Below, in pieces: positions 1-11,611 of a DNA stretch of 64,000 nt. Made by a program: the position numbers and the translations under genes. The DNA comes from Lepiota brunneoincarnata (taxonomy: Eukaryota; Basidiomycota; Agaricomycetes; Agaricales; Agaricaceae): positions 62,001 to 126,000 of the forward strand of contig JAEBUN010000033.1 of the NCBI GenBank assembly GCA_023014365.1. The letters run 5' to 3'. The notes beneath the pieces were generated by a model. The model saw only the letters and a program-made list of their open reading frames with translations, was not told the origin of the DNA and made no database searches. Numbering within the stretch: the first letter of the stretch is position 1; each line of letters starts with the position of its first letter.

Positions 1-819
1 GCAGCGCCAGGAGGCGAATACTATAGCATCAGGTTGAGGGTTAGAGCATTAAATAAGCCCGGCACGCGACAGAACCCACCTGAGGTGGATAGGGACTGAA
101 TTGCGGGCTAGCAGGGACGAAGCTAGGAGCAGCCGCATTGAAGTCAGCCACTGTGCCACTAGCCTTCCTCGGTGTATAGACCTGAACGGCAATGTTCTGC
201 CCATCTACATCCGCACAATGCATCGCTTCCTCCGCATGGCGTGCGTCTTCCTCGCTCCAAAACTCCACCACTCCTGTGTCTGGGCCAAATTGGGTATGGG
301 CGCGCACGGAGGCTAAGGCTCCGAAAGGTCGGAAAAGATCGTAGAGCTGCGAGTCTGTGTACCCTGGAGGTAGGTACTTAACCAAGCGAGGATGCGCAGT
401 CGGGGCCGGAAGAGGCGCCGGTGGGTTGAAAGGCGAGAGGACCAGGGACACAGGAGGTTGGAGGTCCGGAATTGAACGCGCTTGAAGGATAGCTAAAGCC
501 TTCTCAGCTGGACGTAGAAGGTCAGTTGAGTTGAGAAACACGTGTAGAACGTGCTACCCGGCGTGATAGAGGAAAGCATACCTTTGTCCAGGTATTTGAA
601 TTCAATCGTGCCCGAGAGTGGATTGTTGGATCCATCACGGGGAATTCTGGGTCTAAAAGGACCGCAATTTATGAATGCAGCAACTATGCTTTCATCGGTG
701 ACATAGGGTGGGATATTGGAGATGTAGAGGAGAGGTTCATGAAGGTATGGGTGTGGCTGAGGCCCATGGAACCCAGAGTCTTGATGGTAGTCGTAAGGGT
801 GATCCATCGCGATAGACAT
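1..819 (-). CDS. RNA-binding protein with two RRM domains, 3' part missing
   Basis: The start is the ATG at 819 (protein begins MSIAMDHPYD). Exon 1 is 582-819; a GTATGC donor and a CAG acceptor join it in phase to exon 2 (80-507). A GTGGGT donor follows at 79, so the gene continues beyond the left edge. RRM1 starts with LLYISNIPPYVTDESIVAAF and crosses the intron into a helix ending AEKALAIL. RRM2 runs from RLVKYLPPGY to GQNIAVQVYTPRK and includes an RNP1-like GVVEFWSEEDARHAEEAM. A Pro/Ser-rich stretch follows RRM2. The fold indicates single-stranded RNA binding; the target and process cannot be told from this part. Gene identity beyond the family is unknown. Confidence 0.75.
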
Positions 820-1052
820 CGATAATCTGCGGAACTCAAGAGCCCGAGGAGAGGAACACGGCGGCTGGCGCGCGCTGGGGTGTTCCAAGACAGGAATGGC
901 CTGACGACAACGGCCTCGTCGAGGATAGAGACGAGAACAACACAAAAAGTTCAAAGCTATTATGTTGCTTATGTAATATCCTCTCAGCTGATTGTCGCGC
1001 TACCAATCAATTGCCAAAAAGTCTATAGTCTTCTAGGATGTTCATAACTTCA

Positions 1053-1569
1053 TTACTCCCTTCCACAAATACAATAAATTATCCTTCTTGTTTCATTCCT
1101 CTTTCCACAACGTTTCACTGAAGAAGACATTGTCAGATGTCGGTGGAGAATTACCAAGCGATAACGTACAGGATGCCGCCGACGAGCAGATATGCTATGT
1201 GTACGACGATGCAGTCGCACAAATTCTTGGTCGGTTGTTACATGTCGTCCATTTTCAAAAGCGAGTAAGCTTCGAATATATGCCATTATGCTATAAAGAG
1301 CCACGATCAGGAAGGTCACAAGTAACCCGGATAGGAGCTCACCTCAAACGAGGCTGGTGTTGACAATTACTCGAAGGACCGGGATTTTCAATTGCTTGCG
1401 TATCGTCAAAGGTCGTAGGAGTCGTCAAGATATCAGATGACGGTAGCGCTTGTGGGTTCACATTGAAAACCGTCCGCACAACATCACTGGCTTCGCCACC
1501 CAACGGAGCAGCTGCGACGAGCGCAAAGAACGTCGCAAGCAGCGCAACGAAGTAGAACCGCAAGTACAT
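1053..1569 (-). CDS. small secreted or membrane protein candidate
   Basis: The ATG at 1569 opens a short protein starting MYLRFYFVALLATFFALVAA, a textbook signal peptide with a likely cleavage before AAPLGG. About 50 polar residues follow (SDVVRTVFNVNPQALPSSD). The frame then meets a GTGAGC donor near 1338. An intron of about 51 nt ending TATAG joins it in phase to a basic tail (SIMAYIRSLLAFENGRHV) that stops near 1053. Without that splice, the bases after the donor would encode a hydrophobic segment, so the C-terminus is uncertain. No family was recognised. The signal peptide is the strong evidence; the 3' end is a guess. Confidence 0.4.
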
Positions 1570-2525
1570 TCTCCGTCGTGGTTTCCTTTGTAATATCTTC
1601 AAGGAGGGGAGGGGCTGTGATGTGTGCGGGAGATGTCGCAGATACCTGCCAGTGGATATATACGCAGCAGCAGGATCAATCAGCGTCCAAGAACCGCAAG
1701 ACTCGAGCCAACTCGAGCGGATTGCGTTTCGAAGCAAGGTGGTTCCTAGTTCAACTCCGAGCCAAGTTCCCCGCGGAAATGGAAAGCTGCTAACAGCGGG
1801 GAATCACAGAAGAGGCTTTTCGAACGAGGTTATCGGGCTTATATGCGCCTCGGAATGCCCTTGGAGAAACGAGGGAGACGGTCCTACTTATGGCGCCGCC
1901 CCACCACTCGGTATACCAGACATGGACACATTTAATGATAGGCATTTTTAGAATTGTATCCAAGTCAGATGCTGTGGCCCTCCCATGATGAGCGATATCT
2001 GCAACGGACGTATGTCCAGTGGATTCTATGGTCACCAATGATTTAACGGTGATGACAAGTGCAACGATCAAATATCCGAGCCGACATTGGCTTACCAGGG
2101 TTTCGTGCGAATCACCGTCTTATGTTTGGCCGTCCTGTCTACATGGGGTTTCATGTTTCCCAAACTTATAGATCCAAGTAATTAAGAGGGCTCTTCGAGC
2201 TGGGACAAGGATAAGCTCGAACGCAGAGCTTATTCATGATGAGACATTACATATCCAAGGCCACTTGTCGTCTAAACAACGCCTTTGAGGATGTTTGAGA
2301 GCGCGTCACAATTCTAATTGGGCAATCGAGCGCGAACGCCACACCAGCCAGGGGTCTTACCTCCGACCGATGGCAACGGTTTATTTGAGACACAATTGGC
2401 GACATCAGTTCAGGGTGTCTCAGTAACATGACACCGGGCGATGTAGCCAGGCGGGCTCATCCATAATCAGATACAACCAAGAATCACAGGCGGGCACGGG
2501 GGCAGTGCTAAGGGGCATGTTGTAT
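1570..2525. other. intergenic spacer, no supported gene
   Basis: Only short overlapping open frames without coding character, domains or consistent splice sites are seen here. The segment probably holds the upstream region of the small secreted gene and the 3' flank of MAD3. Confidence 0.5.
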
Positions 2526-3982
2526 TCAGGCGTCATCTACCATCTGCACATCGGGATAGTTCTTTAGGGGATCCTTCCTCAAAGCTTCCGCCTCTGAAGT
2601 AGGGGTGGGTGCCTTCAACCCGGCCTTTTTAACCTTGATGACGGAATCCGTCACCGGGTTTGCGGGTGATGCAATCGCGGCCGTCTAAAAATGAGGATCC
2701 ATGAACCCAGGAACACGGACACATAATGTGAATCCCATACCCCATCCTTAAACGGCGTGAACTCCGGAGTTGCGGGAGGTGCCGCGGATACACCACTTTC
2801 TTGTCCGTCAATAAATGGCACAAAGGAACTCTTCGCCGGGGTTTTTGAAATCAATGCCGAAGACTTTGATGGTAGAATAGCACGCGGTGGCATCTCCTCC
2901 GGACTAGAATCACGATACACGGCGATTTTGGAGGCGACAGCGGAACTGGAGGAGGCAACGCGTTTGCTGCGACCAGGCTGCTTCAGCGTTGTTCCGGCGA
3001 GTTTCTTGACCTCTGGAACGTTCTCTTTGATTCTAGTTTTACGGGTTCCCAGATCCTGCCATGTATCAGCTGATGACTCTACAGCCTGCGATTCGGCGCC
3101 TGTAGGGTCAACAAAGATTTGTAGTTTGGAGTTCGACGATGAGGTCATAGGGACAGAATTGGATAAACTGCGCGTCGATGCTTGAGCTCTGGAGGAGGAT
3201 GAAGAGGAAGTAGAGGGAGCGGAAGACTCGAGTGATGTTGTTGCGAGAGCCGTTCTTGGCTTCTGGGAAGTAGTGGTAATGGTTGGAGGTGGAAGCATGA
3301 GGTTGCTCATCATCCGCTTCTGGAAATCATTATACCGTTCTTGCAGATGTTCAAGAGGGGTAGCTCGTCTGGCAATGCCCAGGTTGTAGGCTCCATCTGC
3401 CTCCTTGCGGCTAGGCGGCTGGTTAGGCAGTGAATGAACGCGCTGGATATGGACTCACCGGCCATCCCTCTCAAGCACCGCAGCGTATTCTTCGTACAGA
3501 AGCGCGAAGCTCGCCCCGATCTCATTTGCAATCAAGAATTTATAGATGATCACAGGCTTTTCGACGTAGCTGGCATATAGCAACCATAGTTTCAGGTATT
3601 TGATATCTCCTCTCCACTTTCCTCCCTTGTGATCTTTCAATACGCGGGTGGCTTCCTCTAACAGCTCGAGAAGACCTGATTCGGCGCTATGGCCTTGAGG
3701 ATAATTATCAAGTGTCCAGTTCACGAATTGCCAGTATGCCTCGAGAGCGTCTCCATCCTCGTCGTCCAAGACTATCTCTATATTGATCCGTAGACGATTG
3801 CGAGTAGCAGAGAGCTTTGCCTCGCGTTGGGCATGTGGGGTTGCGAGGACGGCGGAGAGCGCAGTTACGCATCGGCCTGTTCCAAGAGGCTGGACGTTTT
3901 CCTTTGCGGCCTCAAGGACATCACAGTCGACCACTGCTGTATTGTTGTCTTGGAATATGTCATCGTGCCCTTCTGATAGCAT
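2526..3982 (-). CDS. MAD3: spindle checkpoint protein Mad3 (BubR1-like, no kinase)
   Basis: Exons 3459-3982, 2741-3410 and 2684-2526 join in phase (GT-AG introns) to give 450 residues. The start is the ATG at 3982 (MLSEGHDD); the open frame extends upstream but has no ATG. Residues 27-29 are a KEN box inside KENVQPLGTGR. A TPR-type Mad3/Bub1 homology region follows (YWQFVNWTLDNYP, LWLLYASYVEKP, EADGAYNLGIARRATPLEHL). A second KEN lies at about 303-305 after DLGTRKTR. No kinase domain follows; the protein ends YPDVQMVDDA. By family knowledge Mad3 joins Mad2, Bub3 and Cdc20 in the mitotic checkpoint complex, and the KEN boxes inhibit APC/C. It is head to head with the F-box gene starting at 4209. 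Confidence 0.93.
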
Positions 3983-4208
3983 GTCGAAGGAACGGGGAGC
4001 TTTCTGAGAAGTGGCGATCAATTCTGAGATTCAATACTTGATAAATATCACAGGAGCGCGTCTACATACCTCACCACGTGTTCGGTGTCGATGATCTTTG
4101 GCCCTTTAGCCTTAAAGTTAGTGTGCGAAACCGACTGAGAGCCCGTGACCAGGGATCCTGCAGTCCTGTAGTGCTGCTCCCTAAACAACCTCCGTCACCC
4201 CTTCCAAC
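3983..4208. promoter_or_regulatory. shared divergent promoter of MAD3 and F-box gene
   Basis: Only 226 bp separate the proposed MAD3 start (3982) from the F-box gene start (4209), and the genes point away from each other. A non-coding MAD3 leader exon with a GTGAGG or GTATGT donor near 4070-4076 is possible. No TATA box was found. Confidence 0.4.
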
Positions 4209-7200
4209 ATGAAAGAGGGATCGGCAACTGTTTCCAACGACCCGAATGAAACCGCACCAGCGTGTCTTAGCAATGGCGACGCTACCTTGAATTCTGCACA
4301 TTTTGCACCCTCCACAGAAGAAAACTCCGGAGAAGAGGAACATGGAACACGTCGATCGAGTGGCTCTGGGTTCAAAAGGCGACTTGGTGAGGGCGCTGGA
4401 CAGGACGAATCCGACGTCAGCGCAAGGAAACCCCGTCTGATGACCGCCTCCGATGATGTAGTCCCCGCACCCGAATCCAGTACTTCGAGCCCAAAGCCAC
4501 TCAATGGTGGTAGCATGGCCCCATTCTCTACCAAAAGAAAACTACCGTATACCGCCGACGGCGGTACGGGTGACAAGAGCGACACTCAAAAGACTGAAGA
4601 GCCCCCAGCCAAAAGAACGAAACTTGACGACGCTCCTGGCGTCGACTCCATTCAGGAGAATATCATTCCCAAGCCTTCCCCAATCACTTGTCTTCCCTTG
4701 GAGATTCTTGCAGAAATCCTGTTACTCACTCGATGCCCCGGCGATTTGCTCGCCGTCGCCCGAACGTGTAAAGCGCTCTGTGTGCAGCTCTTGAGCCCAG
4801 ATGCCAGCTTTATCTGGAAAAAAACCAGGATTGCAGTCGAACTTCCTGGCCCGGAAGCATTCGACGGGACAATGGAGGACAACGGACCAAGTACAAGCAC
4901 GACCGGGGTCAAGTGCTTCATTGGGAGAGAAGCTGCTTATGCGGCTTTCATTTTCGATGGTGGCATTTGTGAGGTAAGATAATAAACACCCTGCTCATAG
5001 TGACCCCTGATATTCTCCTCCCAGTCATGTGGAGAGGAGACAAAAAGGAAGTATTTGTCTTTTTCATTGAGGCTGCGAACATGCGAGAAAGTGGGTGGCC
5101 TTGATTGTCGTATCATTCCCGTGCAGACAATGACGATTCGGATTAGGCGGATTGTATTCGGGCGATCAAGTTCGTAGCTTTCAGGGATGATGGAACGCGT
5201 CGGATTCTCACCTTGTCGACAGAAAGCAGCTACTGAACGAGACAAAGGACTATGCAGATAACGGCAGTTGGTCTACTGTTCCAGTTGTAGAATCATCCTC
5301 GCTATTGCCAGGTAAGCCACTCTGTGGCTCGGATGAGACAAAAACGATTGAATCTTCCAAAAGCACACTTAGCTGGCTCGCCCACAACATGTACACGCAG
5401 GCACATTCACGCGCTTTGCCACAGAATACTAATTAAGGGAACATCCAGGGCCTCGTATCATAAAGGCATCAAGGCCGAACCTTGTAATAGCGGCTGTCCA
5501 GAAGTATGCGAATCGAGGGCAGGAGGTCCGTTTCCGAACCCTCAACACATCTGTTTTACTCATCGCGAGAACCTAGGAAATTGACTGTGCCCTCACACGG
5601 AACAATGCGTGGATGCAGGTGACTTAAACTCGACACAGTTGCATGATGGATGCTGACCCCCTCAGCTTTGTGTTGCTTTGGTTCTCTGGAGAAACTCCTG
5701 GGAGACCGCGCTTCGTGTTGTGAAGGATGCCAATAAAGCTAGGTAGCGAATCTCACGTTCTTCTACTTGATAATCTAATGGGTTTCAGGGCCTCGGTGTT
5801 CGCTAACAAGGAGGGTTGGGTCTACTCGGATATCCTTGAAACCACTTCCTACATCAATTTTTCCGAGGGAAAACTCAAATGGCGCGAAAATACGACGATG
5901 GCAGGTCAGTGTCTATGCCCAGCGGCTCGGAGTTCCTTTGCTGACTCCTTATTGCTGTTTGTAGAACTAGAGGAACTACGGCCTACGATCGCGAAAGAGC
6001 TTTATCACCTTCGGGAAAAGAGAACCCGGAAAGAGATGACGAGAATCCGGGAGGCAAATCGAAATGATATATGGAAATTCTACCAAAAACTCATGTCGAA
6101 ACCCGATAAATACCCCTTTCTACCCCCATTTTCCACCTTCTTGAAACTACCCGCAATCGAGCTTCTTCAATCTTCCGACCTAGTTGCTGCAAAAATAGGG
6201 GTTAAAACCGTCGTCGCCGGGGATTCATTCACGAACAAGATGATCAAGCAGCAGATCGAGCAATGGGTTGAGCAGGCAAAACATGACCTATTGGACAGTT
6301 TGGGCTGCGGCAAAGAGTGGAACGAGATGGTCCCAGCACTCCAAATGCCGCACCCAGTTTTGCGTTTGGACGCGAGATGGAATTGTCGGGTTTGCGATCA
6401 AGTGGAGAAGAAATACGAGATGGATGGGTGTCTAGACTTTGCTGGAGTCTGTAGGCATGAATGTAAAGTAAAGGAGGGTAAGAGCCGTCGAAAAGGAACA
6501 GCGAAACCTTGGCAGGCAACTAATTTCGTCAGGGATGAACGAGTGAGCATTTGTAACACTCTTATCCTGGGTTTTCTGATGGAAATTAGGCATGTGCTGT
6601 CGTGAGGACGTGTTTCGACCGCGTAGATTTGAAGATGGGGGAGCTGGGAAAGATTACCAGTCTTTTAAGAACACCATCTGGATTTGCGAATCTTGTAACC
6701 CACATCTTTTGGTACGCGCGGAGAGTCTCGTAAGCATTCTGCTCCCTCCGCTTTGATAGACTCGTTGGACTCACCTCCAGTTCCTCAATCACCTAGATTG
6801 GTCATTCTCACCGCCACGCAAACCTCATGGAAATCGGATGTCTATTATCCGGGAGCACCGCCCCCCCATGGCCCAATACCTTTGGTCTCACGCAGTGGCT
6901 ACTATCGGGCAAAAAAGACTCTGCAAAATGGGTGGAGAAGAGCATCTACGCCTGCAGGCACTGCCACAGAACGAAAGGCCAATCCCGCATTCAAGAAAAG
7001 CATGATAACGACAATTCAAACGGCCCCGAATTGGTAGAACAGAAAGCCCCTGATCAGGAAACGAACAAGACTGAGAAACATACGGAACAATGCAATTCGA
7101 AGAAAGCAAGAGGGAAAGACTCGAACAGGTTTCACTTGAACGGCCTCCGGTCCCACCTCAGCTCTAAGTATGTCCCACGAATGATCAAATAGCGTCTCGC

Positions 7201-7327
7201 CTAACCGTATCTCCTACGAAGGCACAAAATTCATCAGATTCGCGATGAAGATTATTATTGTTCCGAGCTGGTTCCCTACGACGGGTTTGCCCTGATCAAT
7301 GCAATGCTGTCCTCCGGCTGGACATAG
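4209..7327 (+). CDS. F-box protein with Cys-rich C-terminal region
   Basis: A multi-exon gene. Exon 1 (4209-4973) encodes a Ser/Lys-rich region with basic patches, then an F-box at about 155-205 (ITCLPLEILAEILLLTRCPG, DLLAVARTCKALCVQLL). Exons 5025-5173 and from 5223 follow in phase. Later exons carry FLPPFSTFLKLPAIELLQ, a zinc-finger-like region (CRVCDQVEKKY, CRHECKV), IWICESC, YACRHCHR and the family-typical tail FHLNGLRSHL/SSKHKIHQIRDEDYYC. The stop is at 7325-7327. The segment 5310-5770 splices less certainly: an apparent in-frame stop at 5577 disappears if a 51-nt intron (GTCCGT...CCTAG) is removed. F-box proteins are SCF substrate receptors; the substrate is unknown. The Cys pairs may bind zinc. 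Confidence 0.75.
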
Positions 7328-8128
7328 AACATCCTCGGAGCAATTCTAAACAACGGTGATTAGGGGCTCATAGTGCAGCGCCGTGCTGCGAAGGGAAAAG
7401 CGTACATTACATATGATTGTATACTATTCCAAGGAGATTGCTCTAAACCCTCGGTGTCACCTCAAATCAGATCACATGCACCCTGATAAGTATCAAGGTT
7501 GGTCGCTTAATCAGAGCTTCCACTGGTGCTCCTCGTGGTTATGCCTGCAATGAACAATTATCCAGGATTCGCCTGTCTTGTCCTTACCCACAGAAATGCT
7601 TTCCAGTGCTTCAACTCCGCTTCGACTCTTGTTAGCAGCTACATCATCGCTAGCTTACCCATAGAGGACCTGCCCAAGTGCCGCGGAAGACCGTGACGAA
7701 ATTTCCCCATCCCTACCCACTCAATACTTCACATTCCTCGCATCCGAGTACGTACTAATGGCTCGTTCTTCTCACACTAGATCAATCGTTGTTGATAAGT
7801 TTCTCCTTGTGTAAAAGTGCCCAGCTCTAATTCATTCTTTGGGCCGGGAGATGGAAGACGCCGGTGCGCCCGATGCTCCAGAGATACGCCTTCGACTCTG
7901 TTGACCAAAAAAAATTCATGACTTGCCTATTCACGTCAGGCACACAAAGACCATGGAAACTGAAGAGCTCGAAATTGTCATCTGTTGTCCTGGTTTACGT
8001 ACATATTGCTTTCGACTCGAAACAGTTGGAAACCACCGGATACCCCTATGGCCCAAATTTACACGTACATGGTCTTTGTTGTACAAATTCCGTAGCGCCG
8101 ATTAGTAAAGAAGGTTACGAAGGCCAGG
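7328..8128. other. intergenic spacer, no supported gene
   Basis: Short open frames on the + strand near 7864-8151 have no consistent starts, domains or splice partners. The stretch separates two convergent genes and probably holds both 3' ends. Confidence 0.45.
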
Positions 8129-9307
8129 CTAACCAAGCAAGTAAGCTGTGAGGGCAGTCAAGGCAATCACTGGAACGCCAATTTCCAAGCAATGGGCCCG
8201 GTTAGTATTGCTATCGCTGGCACCCGCAGTGGAATTAGAGGGAGAGGGAGGGGCAGTTGAGGAAGAGGCAGTCGAGGAAGAGGCTGTTGTAGAGGGAGGA
8301 GCTAGAGTGGATGTGATAACGGGTGCAGTAGAGGAGATTGCAGCACTCGCGCTGCCCACCTCGACTTGGATGTAGTTAGCCTAGACAAAAAGTTGTCGAG
8401 AACGGGAGGAGCCAAAGACAATTTCAACTCACGGCAACAAGATCACCTAGGTGGGATTCCTGGGTACAGGATATTTCATTCATAAGGACCTCAGCAACTT
8501 AGAAAGAATGAGCACGTACAGCCACAAAGGCAGTCCAGTTCATAGGAGCTACAGGCAAGCCGGGCCGAGAGAATTGAGCCGGAGGGGCGAAGTCTGGGGG
8601 TTGCTCGTAGATGACGATGACATAACTGAGGGGAGAGATGGGTCATTTCCAAGCATTTTGAATAAGCACAGGTATGACTAGCCGGTGAGGTCCAGAACCA
8701 GAACCAGGGTTGGGACCAGTGTAAGGTGTGATGGTTGTTGCTGAGGCGTTACTGACGGTCGAGTCTGCGGCATACGTGCGAGAGCGGAGGTATGCATGAA
8801 GTCAAGCAAGGCAAGTGCATCGTTATGCTTACTTTGGAGGATAGTTACATTGAACAGGAGCCAATGACGGTTCGTACCAATGGAGATAATGACCTCAGGA
8901 GCACCCGCATCCATCATAGCCAGGACGAATGGGCCGTCCAATGGGGCTGAAGATTGAAGTGACATACTGGGGGTCCGTGCAACCTCTGAACATGATTGTT
9001 TTTCCCTCGTTCGATCTGAACGAAAAAGATTCGAACGCACGCTGTCTGCCAAAACTTTCGCCTGGGTCGATATTTCCTGTGTCTGTTTATCATTGAGTTG
9101 CTGGGAAATGGCGGGATTACTACAATGCTTACTATTGAAATTAACATCGAGGATGCCCTTCGGTTTAAAAGAAGGGAGGAAGTCCGGGACGATGTGCGAT
9201 TGGTTGAAGTGAGCCTCAATGACCTCAAGTTCGAAGTCGAAGTCGCGGCTGGCTTGAGCAGCCACAAAAGGCAAGAGCGCCGAGGCGAGGAAGATCCAAG
9301 CGAGCAT
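8129..9307 (-). CDS. secreted, probably GPI-anchored PEBP-domain protein
   Basis: The ATG at 9307 starts MLAWIFLASALLPFVAAQ, a signal peptide. A phosphatidylethanolamine-binding (PEBP) fold follows across several exons: LEVIEAHFNQSHIVPDFLP, SMSLQSSAPLDGPFVLAMMD with DAGAP replacing the usual DPDAP, NRHWLLFN, then PYTGPNPGSGSGPHR joined to YVIVIYEQPPDFAPP and MNWTAFVA. The tail is a long Ser/Thr/Ala stretch ending in a hydrophobic run (VPVIALTALTAYLL) with no charged end, typical of a GPI signal. The join before YVIVIYEQ needs a GC donor (GCTAGT). The exact ends of the first two introns are uncertain. The function of secreted fungal PEBPs is poorly known; ligand binding at the surface is inferred. 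Confidence 0.72.
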
Positions 9308-9921
9308 GATGCGCTGGAGCGTATAGGCGTTTAAGGGCCCGAGGATGCTTTAAGAAATTTTAGAAAGACGGAGGTGGTTACCAACGGATATGAGTGTAAG
9401 GGGACCAGCTTATGTGGTGGATCCCAAATCCCACGAAATGCAGAGAAAGATGCAATAGGGGCTGATTGCCCTCAATTTCTGCAGCCCCCGAAATCTCGTT
9501 CCCGCTCCAAGCTTCCATTGTTGCGTCATTGGATATATCCGGAGTAAGCAGCTGATTGGAAAAATGATAGATCAAAGAGACCTTGGACTCCCCAAATTGC
9601 GGGCTGCGTCCGCCGCCCAGACCTCGCTTGACCCTTGAAGCACGTCCTTTTCTGAAAATCTCGAGCACGGAAGAACGAGGGAACTTCTTTTTTCCATTGT
9701 TTGCTTGCAGGTGTACGTTTTGGCTTGCCAAGAAACAGATGGGCGTTGGAGTGGCTGATGGTGGTGACGACTGCTTCCCATCTCATTAAGAGTGTCCAAT
9801 GATGATGAACCCGTTCGTCATATCACATGACAACAGCAGCAGGAGAGTAGAGGTAGCGTAGCAGGGGGTCAGGATGGCGGGGCTCGAGTACTGCAACGAG
9901 GGGGGGATTAGGTTCCATTGA
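9308..9921. other. intergenic spacer between divergent genes
   Basis: It holds the upstream region of the PEBP gene and of the weak candidate at 9922. A minus-strand frame at 9378-9731 is rich in basic residues but has no recognisable domain and no clear start. Confidence 0.4.
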
Positions 9922-10386
9922 ATGCTACAGGCATCCCCCCGCCAAGAACAAAAGATCAAGTCCCCAAACAAGTCAGGCGATCCTCGGCCAGAACGCCCTA
10001 CTCTACATCAACTCTTCATCGACATCGTCTCCAACCCTGGTCCTCCAAGTACAACATCGCCGCACGCCACTCCAGATGGGCCAACCCTATCCCTTCCCAA
10101 GGCTTTCCAGAAGAGAACCGAGATGGCAAAGATATCTGGCAGGAAACAGAAGCGTATTGTGCTCAGGATCGATCCTGATGAGGATAGATGGAAAAAAAGT
10201 CCCAAGTATTACGAATTCCGCGATGAGGCAGATCAATCCCAGCCTTTTGTTCTGGGTGGGTAAGTATCTCGTCAAGGGACCGAAGCGGCAGCGTGGATGA
10301 GGTAGAATGACGTTCCATCCTCGTGCCACAAATCCTACTGCACGAAGGGCTCAGGGGGTTTTTCCAGAATCGAGCTGTTAGACTGA
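9922..10386 (+). CDS. hypothetical basic small protein
   Basis: The ATG at 9922 opens 112 codons of coding-like, Pro/Lys-rich sequence (LHQLFIDIVSNPGPPSTT, KRIVLRIDPDEDRWKKSPKY). A good GTAAGT donor at 10260 pairs with a polypyrimidine CCAG acceptor at 10367, giving a five-residue terminal exon and a stop at 10384-10386, about 118 residues in all. No family was recognised. The splice signals and the composition, plausibly that of a nuclear protein, are the only support. Confidence 0.3.
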
Positions 10387-11611
10387 GTGCTAGAGTGGTC
10401 GAATCGTGCATCCAGGGTCCAGGGACTCATACTAGTTAACGGCCACACGTGATGGTGTATCAAAAGGTGGGTAGGAAACGCATCATCATGATATTGATCC
10501 CTTGGAAGTAGCGATGCCACGCTGTGGCCCAAGAGAACATCACCAATAGCTGTTCACCAACTCCACTGTGATACCGATGGAAGGGGAGAGTGAGAGAATC
10601 ATAGTGGGAAGCTGCAGTCTTATCCACAACAACTCCGCCAAGAATCGCAAGAAGACCTAATAATGCATGATATGATTTAAGTGAGATATCAGCATTTATT
10701 TTTCAAAGCCCAAGTGTTCCCTGCCTTGCCCGCGCAGAAACGAGGGGCCTCACTCTACACCAGTGTAAGGCTGCTGCTGAGTTTGGGGGTAAAAGACGTA
10801 TATTCGGTAACTACATGGCACGTATTTTATAAGTTCTACGTGTCCGAATTTCTACGAGTCTCGGAACTAAAAGGAAAGATAGAGTATGTAAAATGAGGGA
10901 ACGAGGCTGAAAGAGTGAAGTTTTCTACGTAAAACGAGTGAAAGAGTAACTGTGAGGTGTAAGATAAGGAAAAGATAAACGAGAGCCGAATCATGTATAC
11001 TACCTAGAGATAATCATGACGTCCTCGCGTAGCCGAGAGGACGTCCCTACACCAGTACCTGAGATCCATCCATTTGTGCCGCCAGGCCTGGCTCCCCTCC
11101 GCACACACGACGAGGCCCCCGATGCAGACTTCGGTAAATCATTTTAGATCGTCCGTGCCGTTCGCAGGTTGGCCGAGAGGAGTTTTCTTTATCAATGGGT
11201 ACTATCTACGCACTTTTCATTTGATCTACTGGGATATGCGGTGGGGCTCAAGGAAAATAGTTATTTTCGACCTAACGTTCAGCGCGGCCGAGATCTGACC
11301 AGAAGCACCCTTATAGAACATCCAGTCTCTTTCCTCGCATTCCTGCCAAAGAGTATAAGATCCGACAAAAACTCTTCATTTGAGTTTAATTGAATACTGA
11401 TTAATTTCCGTTCGAGCTTGACCCGGGTCGTGAGCAACACCAGAGTTGCCTGAGAGTTTGCTGACAATATACTGCAATCGACCGCCCCGACAAAAGCTTG
11501 CGGGATAACCATACATTATTAGTATTACAGGGCGTGACATCTCGACATCTTCGCGAAGAAAGTAAGGTATCCAAGCCACAACAAAGTCAAAGGAAACCCA
11601 AGTCTTCGAGA
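10387..11611. other. intergenic spacer
   Basis: A mostly AT-richer stretch with short unsupported open frames. It is downstream of both the candidate at 9922 and the MFS transporter, so it likely holds their 3' regions. No repeat or RNA gene was recognised. Confidence 0.45.

Noticed and set aside
5560..5600. In-frame stop suggesting the first F-box gene is a pseudogene
   Set aside because: A 51-nt GT-AG intron (GTCCGT...CCTAG) removes it in phase and leaves a coding continuation (EIDCALTRNNAW).
6478..6610. Frameshift in the F-box gene near 6540-6590
   Set aside because: Splicing GTGAGC to the later acceptor before GACGTGTTTCG keeps phase and leads into IWICESC, so an ordinary intron suffices.
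7864..8151. Possible small + strand gene
   Set aside because: Two frames compete and neither shows a domain, a signal peptide or consistent splicing. It lies in a convergent 3' region.
9378..9799. Minus-strand open frames with basic residues
   Set aside because: Three overlapping frames compete, none has a clear start, domain or splice partner.
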